Below are positions 22,261-33,845 of a stretch of DNA of 64,000 nucleotides, piece by piece. The position numbers and the translations under genes were made by a program. This DNA comes from Lachnospiraceae bacterium. GTDB taxonomy: Bacteria; Bacillota; Clostridia; Lachnospirales; Lachnospiraceae. The notes beneath the pieces were generated by a model. The model was not told where the DNA came from, did no database searches, and saw only the letters and a program-made list of their open reading frames with translations. The stretch spans positions 37,012 to 101,011 of the forward strand of contig JAFWDI010000017.1 of NCBI GenBank assembly GCA_017513125.1, in the 5' to 3' direction. Within the stretch, counting starts at the first letter, position 1, and each line of letters opens with the position of its first letter.

Positions 22261-24606
22261 ATGGCTAAAATGATCACTTTATATAACACAGGCGTCTACC
22301 TGGTCGGCGGCATGATGGTCGAGACCGACCCCGCCGGCGCGATGAAGGCGATGGGGTCCTGCGCGACCTGTTCGGACAACTTCTTCCAGTCCGGCATGAT
22401 GACGGATAAGTTCCAGGACCTCGCGAAGCGCCAGACGATGGCCTACTCGATCCTGTCCGCGCATAACACCGCGGTCAGCGAGGACGACCTGAAGCTGAAG
22501 TTCGATAAGCTGGTGTCCCACGACATCACTTACGTCGGCATTATTCAGACCGCGCGCGCCTCGGGACTCACAGAGTTCCCGATCCCCTACGTGCTTACGA
22601 ACTGCCATAACAGTCTGTGCGCGGTGGGCGGCACGATAAACGAAGACGACCACTTCTTCGGGCTTTCGGCCGCGAAGAAGTACGGCGGCGTCTACGTCCC
22701 GCCGAACCTGGCGGTCATCCACCAGTACGCGCGTGAATGCATGGCCGAGTGCGGCGCAATGATCCTCGGATCGGACAGCCACACCCGCTACGGCGCGCTG
22801 GGTACGATGGCGGTCGGCGAGGGCGGACCCGAGCTCGTGAAGCAGCTGCTGGGCCGCACCTGGGACGTGAAGTACCCGCAGGTCATCGCGGTGTATCTGC
22901 ACGGGAAGCTGCAGAAGGGCGTGGGCCCGCAGGACGTGGCGCTGGCGCTGATCGGCGCGGTGTTCCGGAACGGCTTCGTGAATAATAAAGTACTGGAGTT
23001 CGTCGGCCCCGGCGTCTGTGAGCTCTCCGTCGAGGAGCGCATCGGGATCGACGTCATGACGACCGAGACGACCTGCCTGTCGTCGATCTGGCCGACGGAT
23101 GAGAAGGTGAAGGAGTTCTATGAGATGCACGGACGGCCTGAGGCTTTCCGCACGGTCGAGCCCGGCCCGGTCGCGTATTACGACGGCATCATCGAGATCG
23201 ATCTTTCGGCGGTGAAGCCGATGATCGCGCTTCCGTTCCATCCGAGCAATGCACTGCCGATCGAAGACCTCATCGGCCCGGACCTGAAGGACATCCTGAA
23301 GGAGGCTGAGGAACTCGGAAAGCAGGCGGTCGGACAGGACGCGGATTATCACCTCCTGGATAAGTACGAGGACGGAAAACTCCGCGTGCAGCAGGGCGTG
23401 ATCGCGGGCTGTGCGGGCGGCGGGTTCGAGAACCTGTGCGCGGCGGCGGATATCCTGCGCGGGAAGAGCATCGGCAGCGGCGAGTTCTCGCTGAACGTGT
23501 ATCCGGCCAGCCAGCCGATCATGATGGAGATCGTGAAGAACGGTACGGCGGCGGCGCTGATGGGCGCGGGCGCGGTCATCAAGCCCGCGTTCTGCGGACC
23601 GTGCTTCGGCGCGGGCGACACGCCGGCGAACGGCGCACTGTCGATCCGGCATTCGACCCGGAACTTCCCGAACCGCGAGGGTTCGAAGCCCGGGAACGGG
23701 CAGCTGGCGGCGGTGGCGCTCATGGACGCGCGTTCGATCGCCGCGACGGCCGCGAACGGCGGTTTCCTGACTCCGGCGACCGAGATCGACGCGGACTTCG
23801 GAAAACCGAAGTATTTCTTCGACGGATCGATCTATGAGAACCGCGTGTATAACGGCGTCGGGAAGGCCGAGCCGGACGCGGAGCTGAAGTTCGGACCGAA
23901 CATCAAGGACTGGCCGTCCATGCCGGCATTGCCCGAGCATATTCTGCTGAAGGTCGTCTCCGAGATCCACGATCCGGTCACGACGACCGACGAGCTGATC
24001 CCTTCGGGCGAGACTTCCTCCTACCGTTCGAACCCGCTGGGGCTCGCGGAGTTCGCGCTGTCGCGGCGCGACCCGGCCTATGTGGGCGAGGCGAAGAAGG
24101 TGCGCGAGCTCGCGGCGGCGGGCACGGAAGGCTCCGGCGGCGACGGCCCCGCGCTGATGACCGAGTACGTGAAGGCCCTGTTCTCCATTAAGCAGAAGTT
24201 TTCGGACGAGGTCACGTCGAATATGGGCATCGGCAGCACGATCTTCGCGGTGAAGCCCGGCGACGGCTCCGCACGTGAGCAGGCGGCCTCCTGCCAGAAG
24301 GTGCTCGGCGGCTGGGCGAACATCGCCGGCAGCTACGCGACGAAGCGCTACCGCTCGAACCTGATCAACTGGGGCATGCTGCCCTTCGTCTATGAGGGTG
24401 ACACCGACGCGCTGCCTTTCGCGCGCGGCGAGTACGTCTTCGTGCCCGGGATCCGCGAGGCGGTCGAGAGCGGCGCGGAGAGCGTGAAGGCCTATGCGGT
24501 GGACCGCGGGATGGAGGAGTTCGAGCTGAAGCTCGGGGCACTGACCGCGGATGAACGCGAGATCATCGCGAAGGGCTGCCTGATCAACTATTATCGAGCG
24601 GAATAA
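22261..24606 (+). CDS. Aconitase-family hydratase (YbhJ-like)
   Basis: A 781-residue protein of the aconitase superfamily. Three Cys for a [4Fe-4S] cluster are visible: one in AGCAGGG and two in [22 protein letters not shown] and SIRHSTRNF are active-site-like segments. Overall arrangement and length resemble E. coli YbhJ rather than AcnA/AcnB, so the substrate may not be citrate. The gene starts at ATG 22261 after GGGAGG; a TTG-initiated longer frame (22198) overlaps the promoter and is not used. It is followed by trpS after 82 bp containing a GC-rich hairpin without T-run. A role in the incomplete TCA cycle of an acetogen is possible but unproven. Confidence 0.8.
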   Translation: MAKMITLYNTGVYLVGGMMVETDPAGAMKAMGSCATCSDNFFQSGMMTDKFQDLAKRQTMAYSILSAHNTAVSEDDLKLKFDKLVSHDITYVGIIQTARASGLTEFPIPYVLTNCHNSLCAVGGTINEDDHFFGLSAAKKYGGVYVPPNLAVIHQYARECMAECGAMILGSDSHTRYGALGTMAVGEGGPELVKQLLGRTWDVKYPQVIAVYLHGKLQKGVGPQDVALALIGAVFRNGFVNNKVLEFVGPGVCELSVEERIGIDVMTTETTCLSSIWPTDEKVKEFYEMHGRPEAFRTVEPGPVAYYDGIIEIDLSAVKPMIALPFHPSNALPIEDLIGPDLKDILKEAEELGKQAVGQDADYHLLDKYEDGKLRVQQGVIAGCAGGGFENLCAAADILRGKSIGSGEFSLNVYPASQPIMMEIVKNGTAAALMGAGAVIKPAFCGPCFGAGDTPANGALSIRHSTRNFPNREGSKPGNGQLAAVALMDARSIAATAANGGFLTPATEIDADFGKPKYFFDGSIYENRVYNGVGKAEPDAELKFGPNIKDWPSMPALPEHILLKVVSEIHDPVTTTDELIPSGETSSYRSNPLGLAEFALSRRDPAYVGEAKKVRELAAAGTEGSGGDGPALMTEYVKALFSIKQKFSDEVTSNMGIGSTIFAVKPGDGSAREQAASCQKVLGGWANIAGSYATKRYRSNLINWGMLPFVYEGDTDALPFARGEYVFVPGIREAVESGAESVKAYAVDRGMEEFELKLGALTADEREIIAKGCLINYYRAE

Positions 24607-24688
24607 CACGCGTTATTTAACGCCGCGCCGGACTTTTCGGCGCGCAGATTATGGAAAGATAAAGAAGAAAGAAAAGAGACATTGACCC

Positions 24689-25774
24689 ATGGGAAAGATT
24701 ATCCTCACCGGTGACAGACCCACCGGCAGACTGCACATCGGACACTACGTCGGCTCGCTCCGCAGAAGAGTGGAGCTTCAGAACTCGGGCGAGTTCGAGA
24801 AGATCTTCATCATGATCGCGGACGCGCAGGCCCTGACGGATAACTTCGATAATCCGGAGAAGGTCCGCGAGAACATTATCGAGGTCGCGCTCGACTACCT
24901 GTCGGCGGGGCTCGACCCGGAGAAGAGCACGATCTTCATCCAGTCGCAGATCCCGGAGCTGTTCGAGATCACCTCGTACTACATGAACTTCGTGACGGTG
25001 TCGCGTCTGCAGCGAAATCCCACCATTAAGAGCGAGATTCAGATGCGCGGCTTCGAGACCAGCATCCCGGTCGGCTTCCTGTCGTACCCGGTCAGCCAGG
25101 CGACGGACATTACCGCGTTCCGCGCGAACCTGGTGCCCGTGGGCGAGGATCAGGAGCCGATGCTCGAGCAGACCCGCGAGATCGTGCATAAGTTCAATTC
25201 CGTGTACGGCGAGACTCTGGTCATGCCCGAGATCATGCTGCCGGATAACCAGGCGTGCATGCGGCTGCCCGGCATCGACGGCGGGGCGAAGATGAGCAAA
25301 TCCCTGAATAACTGCATCTACCTCGCGGACACGAAGGAAGAAGTGCAGAAGAAGATCCGCAGCATGTTCACGGACCCGAACCACCTGCGCGTGGAGGATC
25401 CGGGCCGCACCGAGGGGAACCCGGTGTTCATTTATCTCGAGGCGTTCGCGACCGACGAGCACTTCGCGAAGTACTGGCCGGATTACGCGAACCTGGACGA
25501 GCTGAAGGCGCATTACGAGCGCGGGGGCTTAGGCGACGTGAAGGTGAAGAAGTTCCTGAACCGGGTGCTCGAGGATACGCTGGAGCCGATCCGTGCGCGC
25601 AGAGCCGAGTACGAGAAGGATATCGCGGGCGTCTACGACATCCTGAAGGAAGGCACCAGAAAGGCGCGCGAGATGGCGGCGGAGACGCTGGCCATGGTGA
25701 AGGGCGCGATGAAGATCGATTATTTCAATGATCCCGAGCTGGTGGCGCGGCATCAGGAGAAGTACGGGAACTGA
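24689..25774 (+). CDS. trpS: Tryptophanyl-tRNA synthetase
   Basis: A 361-residue class I aminoacyl-tRNA synthetase that charges tRNA-Trp. HIGH appears as [10 protein letters not shown] near residue 16, and KMSKS as [11 protein letters not shown] near residue 200. Length and the RPTGRLHIG start fit bacterial TrpRS. The ribosome site is weak (only GA-rich AAAGAGA upstream of ATG 24689). It is probably cotranscribed with the aconitase-family gene. Its product indirectly sets the level of charged tRNA-Trp read by the trp leader at 33557. A GC-rich hairpin (25802-25842) follows. Confidence 0.95.
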   Translation: MGKIILTGDRPTGRLHIGHYVGSLRRRVELQNSGEFEKIFIMIADAQALTDNFDNPEKVRENIIEVALDYLSAGLDPEKSTIFIQSQIPELFEITSYYMNFVTVSRLQRNPTIKSEIQMRGFETSIPVGFLSYPVSQATDITAFRANLVPVGEDQEPMLEQTREIVHKFNSVYGETLVMPEIMLPDNQACMRLPGIDGGAKMSKSLNNCIYLADTKEEVQKKIRSMFTDPNHLRVEDPGRTEGNPVFIYLEAFATDEHFAKYWPDYANLDELKAHYERGGLGDVKVKKFLNRVLEDTLEPIRARRAEYEKDIAGVYDILKEGTRKAREMAAETLAMVKGAMKIDYFNDPELVARHQEKYGN

Positions 25775-25801
25775 TAGATAAGCGGACTGAGCGAAGAAAA
25801 C

Positions 25802-25842
25802 GCGGAGGCGGCATTCGTGCTTGTACGAAATGCCGCCTCTGC
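25802..25842 (+). terminator. Hairpin after trpS, weak terminator
   Basis: Fourteen-bp stem GCGGAGGCGGCATT (25802-25815) / AATGCCGCCTCTGC (25829-25842) with one G-T pair; the tail (GGATTCCTTTC) has few T, so termination may be partial or factor-assisted. Confidence 0.5.
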
Positions 25843-25873
25843 GGATTCCTTTCAGTCCGATGCCAAAGATCAT

Positions 25874-25902
25874 TTGACTATGTTTCCCGCCCGGAGTAAT
25901 AT
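25874..25902 (+). promoter_or_regulatory. Promoter of the third MATE gene
   Basis: TTGACT (25874-25879), 17 bp, TAATAT (25897-25902). Confidence 0.75.
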
Positions 25903-25950
25903 CTCTACCAAACCCGTTATTATCATTATTATCCGAAAGCGAGCATTCCC

Positions 25951-27312
25951 ATGGCCAGAGCAGACACGAAGGAGATCTTCGAGACATTGCCCGTCCCCCG
26001 CGCGGTGCGGGAGATGGCATTGCCCATGATCTTCAGCCAGATCATCGTCCTGATCTATAACATGGCCGACACCTTCTATCTCGGACGGACGAACGATCCG
26101 TTCATGGTGGCGGGCGTCTCGCTGATCCTGCCGGTGTTTAACATCAGCGTCGCGTTCGCGGCCCTGGCGGGGACCGGCGGCTCGACCCTGATCTCGCGGC
26201 TCCTGGGCCGGCAGCGCGAGGACGAGGCGCGGAAGGTCGCGTCGTTTTCGATCGGCTTCGGGCTGGTGCTCGCCGCGGGGTTCTCGCTGGTCATGCTGTT
26301 CCTGATGCGGCCGATCCTGACCGCGCTCGGCGCGAGCGGGAACACCTACACGTACGCGGCGCAGTACGTCTTCACGGTCATCGTGCTCGGCGGCATTCCG
26401 ACGATCATGTCGAATGTCATGGCGAACCTCCTGCGCAGCGTGGGCCGTTCGCGCACGGCCAGCATCGGCGTGACCATGGGCGGCCTGATCAATATCGCAC
26501 TGGACCCCCTCTTCATGTTCGTCCTGCTGCCGCGCGGGAAGGAAGTGCTCGGCGTGGGCATCGCGACGCTGCTTTCGAACTGCATCGCGTTCGTGTTCTT
26601 CGTCAGCGTTCTGGTGAAGAACCGCAGGGATATGGTCATCGGCTTCCGGCCCGGAATCGGGCTGCCGGAGCGCGAGAGCCTGAAGTCCGAGTTTGCGGTC
26701 GGCGTACCCGCGGCGGTCTCGATGCTGCTGTTCGACCTCGACTACATGGTCATCGACCGGCTGATGTCCGGCTACGGCGACATGGCGCTCGCGGCGGTCG
26801 GCATCGTCCTGAAGGTCGAGCGTCTGCCGCTGAACGTCGGCATCGGCATCAGCCACGGCATCGTGCCGATCGTGGCGTATAACTACGCGTCCGGGAACCA
26901 TGAGCGCATGAAGGCGACGATGCGCTACGCGCTGCGGCTGGGGCTGATCGTGGGCGCCGCGAGCATCGTGCTGTACGAACTGTTCGCGGGACAGATCATC
27001 CGTTTCTTTATAGCGGAGCCGCAGACTCTGACGCTGGGCACGCACTTTATCCGGGCGCGGATCCTCGCGACCCCGCTGATGTTCTGCAGCTTCTTCATCG
27101 TCCATCAGTTCCAGGGCTTCGGAAAGGGCGGCTACGCGTTCCTCCTGGCGGTGATCCGCTGGGCGGTCCTGAACATCCCGATGCTGTTCATTCTGAACCG
27201 TCTGATCGGCATGTATGGCATCGTGTGGGCGCAGGTGACCGCGGATGTGATCAATGTCATCATTTCGGTGATACTGTTCCGGCAATATATGAAGAAGCAG
27301 GGACTGGTGTAG
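25951..27312 (+). CDS. MATE family efflux transporter, third copy
   Basis: A 453-residue twelve-helix MATE transporter of a different subgroup from the two at 647 and 4474: FSQIIVLIYNMADTFYLGR and the AALAGTGGSTLISRLLGR region resemble MepA/DinF-like proteins. Both halves show the usual pseudo-twofold repeat, with GYGDMALAAVGIVLKVERLPLNVGIG starting the second. The ribosome site before ATG 25951 is weak. No hairpin leader like those of the other two copies is present. Expected to export a cationic compound across the cytoplasmic membrane. Confidence 0.92.
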   Translation: MARADTKEIFETLPVPRAVREMALPMIFSQIIVLIYNMADTFYLGRTNDPFMVAGVSLILPVFNISVAFAALAGTGGSTLISRLLGRQREDEARKVASFSIGFGLVLAAGFSLVMLFLMRPILTALGASGNTYTYAAQYVFTVIVLGGIPTIMSNVMANLLRSVGRSRTASIGVTMGGLINIALDPLFMFVLLPRGKEVLGVGIATLLSNCIAFVFFVSVLVKNRRDMVIGFRPGIGLPERESLKSEFAVGVPAAVSMLLFDLDYMVIDRLMSGYGDMALAAVGIVLKVERLPLNVGIGISHGIVPIVAYNYASGNHERMKATMRYALRLGLIVGAASIVLYELFAGQIIRFFIAEPQTLTLGTHFIRARILATPLMFCSFFIVHQFQGFGKGGYAFLLAVIRWAVLNIPMLFILNRLIGMYGIVWAQVTADVINVIISVILFRQYMKKQGLV

Positions 27313-27452
27313 CGGCGGCGCGTTTTCAGACAGGAGCGAATGCCGCGGGAGACAGGACGGTGCTGCGGTTGTGATATCAGACACGCGGAAACGCTCAGCG
27401 CTTCCTGAACGGCTATGTCTTCCCACAGAAAATAGAACAGGCATCACTCAGA

Positions 27453-27524
27453 GAGAGCGGGAAATCTCCGATGGATTTCCCGCTCTCCTTCGTTAGGATT
27501 CGTGATTCGGAAATCACGAATCCT
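27453..27524. repeat. Two adjacent perfect inverted repeats between convergent genes
   Basis: The 324-bp gap between the MATE gene (plus) and the Ca-ATPase gene (minus) holds no gene I can support. Hairpin A: 14-bp arms 27453-27466 and 27474-27487, 7-nt loop. Hairpin B: 13-bp arms 27495-27507 and 27512-27524, 4-nt loop, with a T-run at 27532-27538. GGAAATC occurs at 27460-27466 and 27509-27515 and its complement GATTTCC at 27474-27480, so the right arm of A could pair with B instead. Probably the terminator region of the converging genes; the mutual pairing is unusual. Confidence 0.6.
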
Positions 27525-27636
27525 GCCTGCTCTTTTTTGTGTGTTTCGGCATGCCGTTCATGGTCGCGCTTCGATGTTTCCGCTGCGCCAGGATATCACA
27601 GCCGCACATACCGTCCCGGCCTGCCTTTACTCCCGT

Positions 27637-30297
<2,661 letters not shown>

Positions 30298-30401
30298 GGG
30301 TCTCGATATGCCTCCGGTCTTGTCCGCACCGCGCGGCTGCGCGGGATATATGTGTGGGACGCTCCGGCCGATCCGGCTGCGCATAATCCCACAACTATTA
30401 C

Positions 30402-30430
30402 ATTATAGAAAGTCTCCGGTTTTTTCAATA
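30402..30430 (-). promoter_or_regulatory. Promoter of the Ca-ATPase gene (minus strand)
   Basis: TATAAT (30402-30407, minus strand) with TATTGA at 17 bp (30425-30430) or TTGAAA at 15 bp. It is adjacent to the divergent promoter at 30432. Confidence 0.55.
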
Positions 30431-30431
30431 T

Positions 30432-30460
30432 TTGTCAAAAAAGAAACGGAGTGATATATT
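30432..30460 (+). promoter_or_regulatory. Promoter of the glycosyltransferase operon
   Basis: TTGTCA (30432-30437), 17 bp, TATATT (30455-30460). Confidence 0.75.
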
Positions 30461-30533
30461 GAACATACTTTTCCCGGCGGGCATGCCGGGCGGAGGAGAT
30501 CGAGCGGCTCACCGCCGCGGAAAGGCCGTCTGT

Positions 30534-31484
30534 ATGAAACTGGTCACATTTGCCGTACCGTGCCGGAACGCCGAGCGGGAACTGCGCGCGCTGTGCGAGA
30601 GCCTGCTCGCGGCGGGAGATGCGGCGGAGATCTTTCTGATCGACGACGGCTCCGCGGACGGCACCGGGAGGATCGCTGACGAGTATGCCGGGGAACACCC
30701 GGAGATATTCCGCGTGATTCACCAGGAGACCGGCGGGATCGGCGACTGCATCGACCGCGCGGTCCGGTTTGCGTCGGGACGGTATTTTAAGGTCATGGAT
30801 CCCCGGGAAGGGATCGACGCGGAGTCGCTCGTGAACGTTATGAAGAAGATCCGCAGGCTGGAGGCCGCCGGCGGCGTGGATATGATCGTGACGAACTACA
30901 CGATCCGCGGAAACGACTCGATTCCGGACCGCACGGTACGGTTTCGGAACGTGTTCCGGCCCGGCCGGATCATCGGCTGGGATAAGGCCCGGCCTTTCCT
31001 GGCCTGGCAGAGGATGACGCTTCAGTCGTGCATGTTTCGGACGAAGCTGATCCGGAAAAGCGGGATATCGCTTCCGAAGAAGCTGTCCTGCGCCGAGGAT
31101 CTGTTCGTATTTGCGATGCTTCCGCAGGTGCAGCAGCTCTGCTACCTGGACAGGGACCTGTGCAGCAGGCGTCTGGGCGCGGGAACGCCGGAGCCTCCCG
31201 AGGGGAGCGGCGAGCGCTGGGAGCACCGGATGACGGTCTGCCTGGAGATCTTCCGGATGCTTTGTTCCGGGGAACTGCGGCAGGAGCACGCGATCCCCGA
31301 GAAATATCTGCGCCAGGAAGCGCAGTATCAGTTTCTCCTGACCGTGATGACCGTACGGCTGACTGCCGGAGACGGGGCGGATGAGCAGCTGCGCGGGCTG
31401 TGGCGGAAAGCGGGAAACATTGACCCCGTCAGGGCTCTTCAGATGAGGGCTGCGGTATTGGTTAAAGCGAGGTTGATAAAATGA
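30534..31484 (+). CDS. Family 2 glycosyltransferase
   Basis: A 316-residue GT2-type enzyme. The N-terminal VTFAVPCRNAERELRALC and IDDGSADGTGRIA match the nucleotide-sugar-binding half of a GT-A fold; the DxD-like acidic site is KVMDPREG near residue 91. The C-terminal part (SCAEDLFVFAMLPQ) carries the typical acidic ED pair. No transmembrane segment. It transfers a sugar to an unknown acceptor, probably a cell-surface polymer. I place the start at 30534 (GGAAAGG upstream) because the frame upstream overlaps the -10 region. Its last 4 bases overlap the start of the DUF815 gene, so the two are translationally coupled. Confidence 0.85.
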   Translation: MKLVTFAVPCRNAERELRALCESLLAAGDAAEIFLIDDGSADGTGRIADEYAGEHPEIFRVIHQETGGIGDCIDRAVRFASGRYFKVMDPREGIDAESLVNVMKKIRRLEAAGGVDMIVTNYTIRGNDSIPDRTVRFRNVFRPGRIIGWDKARPFLAWQRMTLQSCMFRTKLIRKSGISLPKKLSCAEDLFVFAMLPQVQQLCYLDRDLCSRRLGAGTPEPPEGSGERWEHRMTVCLEIFRMLCSGELRQEHAIPEKYLRQEAQYQFLLTVMTVRLTAGDGADEQLRGLWRKAGNIDPVRALQMRAAVLVKARLIK

Positions 31485-32689
31485 CAGACAGAATCAGAAA
31501 GATCACGGACGGGCTCCTGTCGCTGGCGGTGTTTCGCGGGCTGCTGGAAGATCCGGTCATTGAGGCGCTGGTCGAACTGCTGCTGGCCGAGGACAGCGAG
31601 GAATCGCTGAAGGCGGACTGCTGGGGCGAGTTCGTCTCGGAACTGTATGAGCAGGGCGGAGATCTGAGCGCCCACATCCGTGACATTGTCCTCGAGAGCG
31701 AGAACCCCTACATCCGCACCGTGGCCGCCGGGAAAAAGGCCCCCGCGGGGATGGAGGCGGCGTTCCGTCAGGAGCTGCGGATGTTTGCGGACCTTTCACA
31801 GCTGAAACCCTGGGAACTGAAAGGGCTGCTCGGGTTCGACCAGTGGATCGAGCTGCCGGCCTGGGAGACCGGGCCGCTGGAGCTCGAGGAACTGTATGAG
31901 GACCGCGTGGCGCATATTGCCGATGTGGGCTACGGCGTTTTCGCGGAGCACCACATGTTCAGCATGGAGGAAGAAGGTCTGGCCGCGGTGCCGTTCTATG
32001 ATAAGAAGGGACTTGCGGACCTGATCGGCTACGAGCGCGAGCGCGCGAAGATCATCGAGAACACGGAGGCGCTGCTCGCGGGACTTCCGTCAAATAACGT
32101 TCTGCTCTACGGCGACGCGGGCACCGGAAAAAGCAGCACGGTGAAAGCCATCGCGAATGATTACGCGGACCGGGGCCTGCGGCTCATCGAGGTGAAGAAG
32201 AAATATCTCTACCGCATTCCGGCGCTGATCGAACAGCTGAGCGAGCATCCGCTGAAGTTCATCCTGTTTATCGATGATCTGAGCTTTTCTTCGAATGATG
32301 ACGATTTCGCGGCGCTGAAGGCCATCCTGGAGGGCAGCGTGGCCGGCGGATCGAAGAACATTGCGGTCTATGCCACGAGCAACCGCCGGCATCTGCTGAA
32401 AGAGACCGCCGGGGACCGCGCGGGAGACGACCTGCATATGTACGATACGATTCAGGAGAGCATGAGCCTGGCGGCGCGTTTCGGGCTGCAGGTGACGTTC
32501 GCGAAGCCGGATAAGGATCTGTACCTGGATATCGTGCGCGGGCTCGCGAAGCAGTTCGGCGCCGCGTCGGACCCGGAGGCGCTGACGCAGGAAGCAGAGG
32601 CGTATGCCATTCGCAACGGCGGGCGGAGCCCGCGTGCGGCGAAGAACTTCGTGACCGGACTGCTCGCACAGAAATACGGTGAAGAGTGA
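31481..32689 (+). CDS. DUF815 family AAA+ ATPase
   Basis: A 402-residue protein of the DUF815 family. Walker A GDAGTGKSS lies at residues 211-219 in VLLYGDAGTGKSST; Walker B is FILFIDDLSF; ATSNRRHLLKE is the sensor-like segment. The first 180 residues are helical and unlike AAA+ cores; they may bind a partner. Biochemical role of DUF815 is unknown. It overlaps the glycosyltransferase gene by ATGA and lies before a stand-alone kinase gene with its own promoter. Confidence 0.87.
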   Translation: MTDRIRKITDGLLSLAVFRGLLEDPVIEALVELLLAEDSEESLKADCWGEFVSELYEQGGDLSAHIRDIVLESENPYIRTVAAGKKAPAGMEAAFRQELRMFADLSQLKPWELKGLLGFDQWIELPAWETGPLELEELYEDRVAHIADVGYGVFAEHHMFSMEEEGLAAVPFYDKKGLADLIGYERERAKIIENTEALLAGLPSNNVLLYGDAGTGKSSTVKAIANDYADRGLRLIEVKKKYLYRIPALIEQLSEHPLKFILFIDDLSFSSNDDDFAALKAILEGSVAGGSKNIAVYATSNRRHLLKETAGDRAGDDLHMYDTIQESMSLAARFGLQVTFAKPDKDLYLDIVRGLAKQFGAASDPEALTQEAEAYAIRNGGRSPRAAKNFVTGLLAQKYGEE

Positions 32690-32722
32690 GGGCCGGAGGC
32701 TGTTTCGGCTTACTCACATCTA

Positions 32723-32752
32723 TTGGGCAATATTCCTGTGTTGTGCTATACT
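32723..32752 (+). promoter_or_regulatory. Promoter of the cytidylate-kinase-like gene
   Basis: TTGGGC (32723-32728), 18 bp, TATACT (32747-32752) with an extended TGC before the -10. Confidence 0.65.
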
Positions 32753-32819
32753 ATAAACGGGGAGAGCCCCGCGTCCTTCCGGGACGCCATTCGTTGTTTT
32801 GCGTGAAAGGAGGAACCTT

Positions 32820-33458
32820 ATGGATAAAGTCATTACCATCAGCCGCGAACTGGGAAGCGGAGGCCATGAGCTCGGTGAGAGACTGGCGGATCTGCTGGGG
32901 GTGCCTTTCTATGATAAGGAACTCATCACGCTGGCGTCCGAGAACACGAATATCGCCGAGGATATTTTCGAGCACTACGACGAGCACGTCATCGATCAGG
33001 CCGGACTGGATATCATCGAGCACCGTTCGTTCTCGGAGATCTATCAGATTCCGATGTCGGACGCGATCTTCGTCGCGCAGTCGAACATCATCCGCCGGCT
33101 CGCGCTGAAGGGCCCCTGCGTGATCGTGGGCCGCTGCGCGGACCGGATCCTGAACGACAGCATTAACATTTTCGTCCATGCGAACATTAAGAAGCGCATG
33201 GAGCGGACGCTGGCGCTGGAGCCGGGCACCGAGGGCGGAAAGGCGCTGGAAGAGCGTATTAAGGAAGTCGATAAGAAGCGGAAGGAGTATTACCAGTACT
33301 ACACCGGCAGCATCTGGGGCCGCGCGCAGAATTACCACCTGTGCCTGGACTCCGGAGAGGTCGGCGTAGACGGATGCATCCGGGCGGTCCTGGCGTACAT
33401 GGGCGAGATCGAGCTGCTGAACGAGTTCGTGGAAGGCCGTGTGGGAGAGGATGATTAA
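32820..33458 (+). CDS. Cytidylate-kinase-like protein (Cytidylate_kin2 family)
   Basis: A 212-residue P-loop kinase fold protein. The N-terminal ITISRELGSGGHELGERLADLLGVPFYDKE aligns with the phosphate loop of the cytidylate_kin2 family, where GSGG replaces the classical GxxxxGKS. CVIVGRCADRIL and the LID-like YYQYYTG region are also typical. The usual family substrate is not established and several members may not be CMP kinases. AAAGGAGG at 32806-32813 gives a strong ribosome site for ATG 32820. Transcription is monocistronic from 32723; the trp leader promoter lies immediately downstream. Confidence 0.87.
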   Translation: MDKVITISRELGSGGHELGERLADLLGVPFYDKELITLASENTNIAEDIFEHYDEHVIDQAGLDIIEHRSFSEIYQIPMSDAIFVAQSNIIRRLALKGPCVIVGRCADRILNDSINIFVHANIKKRMERTLALEPGTEGGKALEERIKEVDKKRKEYYQYYTGSIWGRAQNYHLCLDSGEVGVDGCIRAVLAYMGEIELLNEFVEGRVGEDD

Positions 33459-33470
33459 ACGCAATTTTTC

Positions 33471-33498
33471 TTGACATTGTCCGAAACGGTGGTATCCT
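33471..33498 (+). promoter_or_regulatory. Promoter of the trpB2 leader transcript
   Basis: Perfect TTGACA (33471-33476), 16 bp, TATCCT (33493-33498). Confidence 0.78.
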
Positions 33499-33556
33499 AA
33501 GAACAAATTTACCGGACGGAGGCACAGCCCCGCACCGGGAGACGTAGGAGAAAGTT

Positions 33557-33616
33557 ATGAAGAACATCCGCATCGCGAACCTTTTCTGGTGGTGGCGCTT
33601 TACTGAAAAACAGTAA
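33557..33616 (+). CDS. trpL: Tryptophan-operon leader peptide (19 residues, three consecutive Trp)
   Basis: ATG 33557 to TAA 33614-33616 codes for a 19-residue peptide with three adjacent TGG codons (33587-33595, residues 11-13), then RFTEKQ. AGGAG at 33546-33550 is 6 nt before the ATG. It lies between a perfect TTGACA promoter and a terminator hairpin (33661-33696) upstream of a TrpB-type gene, exactly the layout of a tryptophan transcription-attenuation leader. By analogy with enteric trp operons, the ribosome would stall at the TGG run when charged tRNA-Trp is low. It is too short to be found by ordinary ORF calling. Confidence 0.85.
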   Translation: MKNIRIANLFWWWRFTEKQ

Positions 33617-33660
33617 GGTCGCTTTTGCTATGCTGATGTAAGACGGAACAGTTTACTTGA

Positions 33661-33696
33661 AAGGGTGTGGCACACGACCGGTGCCGCACCCTTTTT
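33661..33696 (+). promoter_or_regulatory. Attenuator terminator of the trp leader
   Basis: AAGGGTGTGGCAC (33661-33673) pairs with GTGCCGCACCCTT (33681-33693), 13 bp with one T-G pair and a 7-nt loop; TTTTT (33692-33696) follows. It is 45 nt after the leader peptide stop and before the TrpB2 gene. Confidence 0.85.
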
Positions 33697-33845
33697 CTGT
33701 TTCCGCAGGGAGGACGAAAGATGATCGGGCTGACGAAAGCATGGCGCTCCGCGCGCCGGAATAATTGATCGAAATATGGACCCGAAACCAGTTGGAAACG
33801 ACCGTGAAAACTCACGGTGAAGCGATGAAAAAGAAGGAGAATATC

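Noticed and set aside
33471..33845. T-box riboswitch upstream of trpB2
   Set aside because: I find no T-box bulge consensus, and the TGG-TGG-TGG leader peptide with a plain terminator explains the region better.
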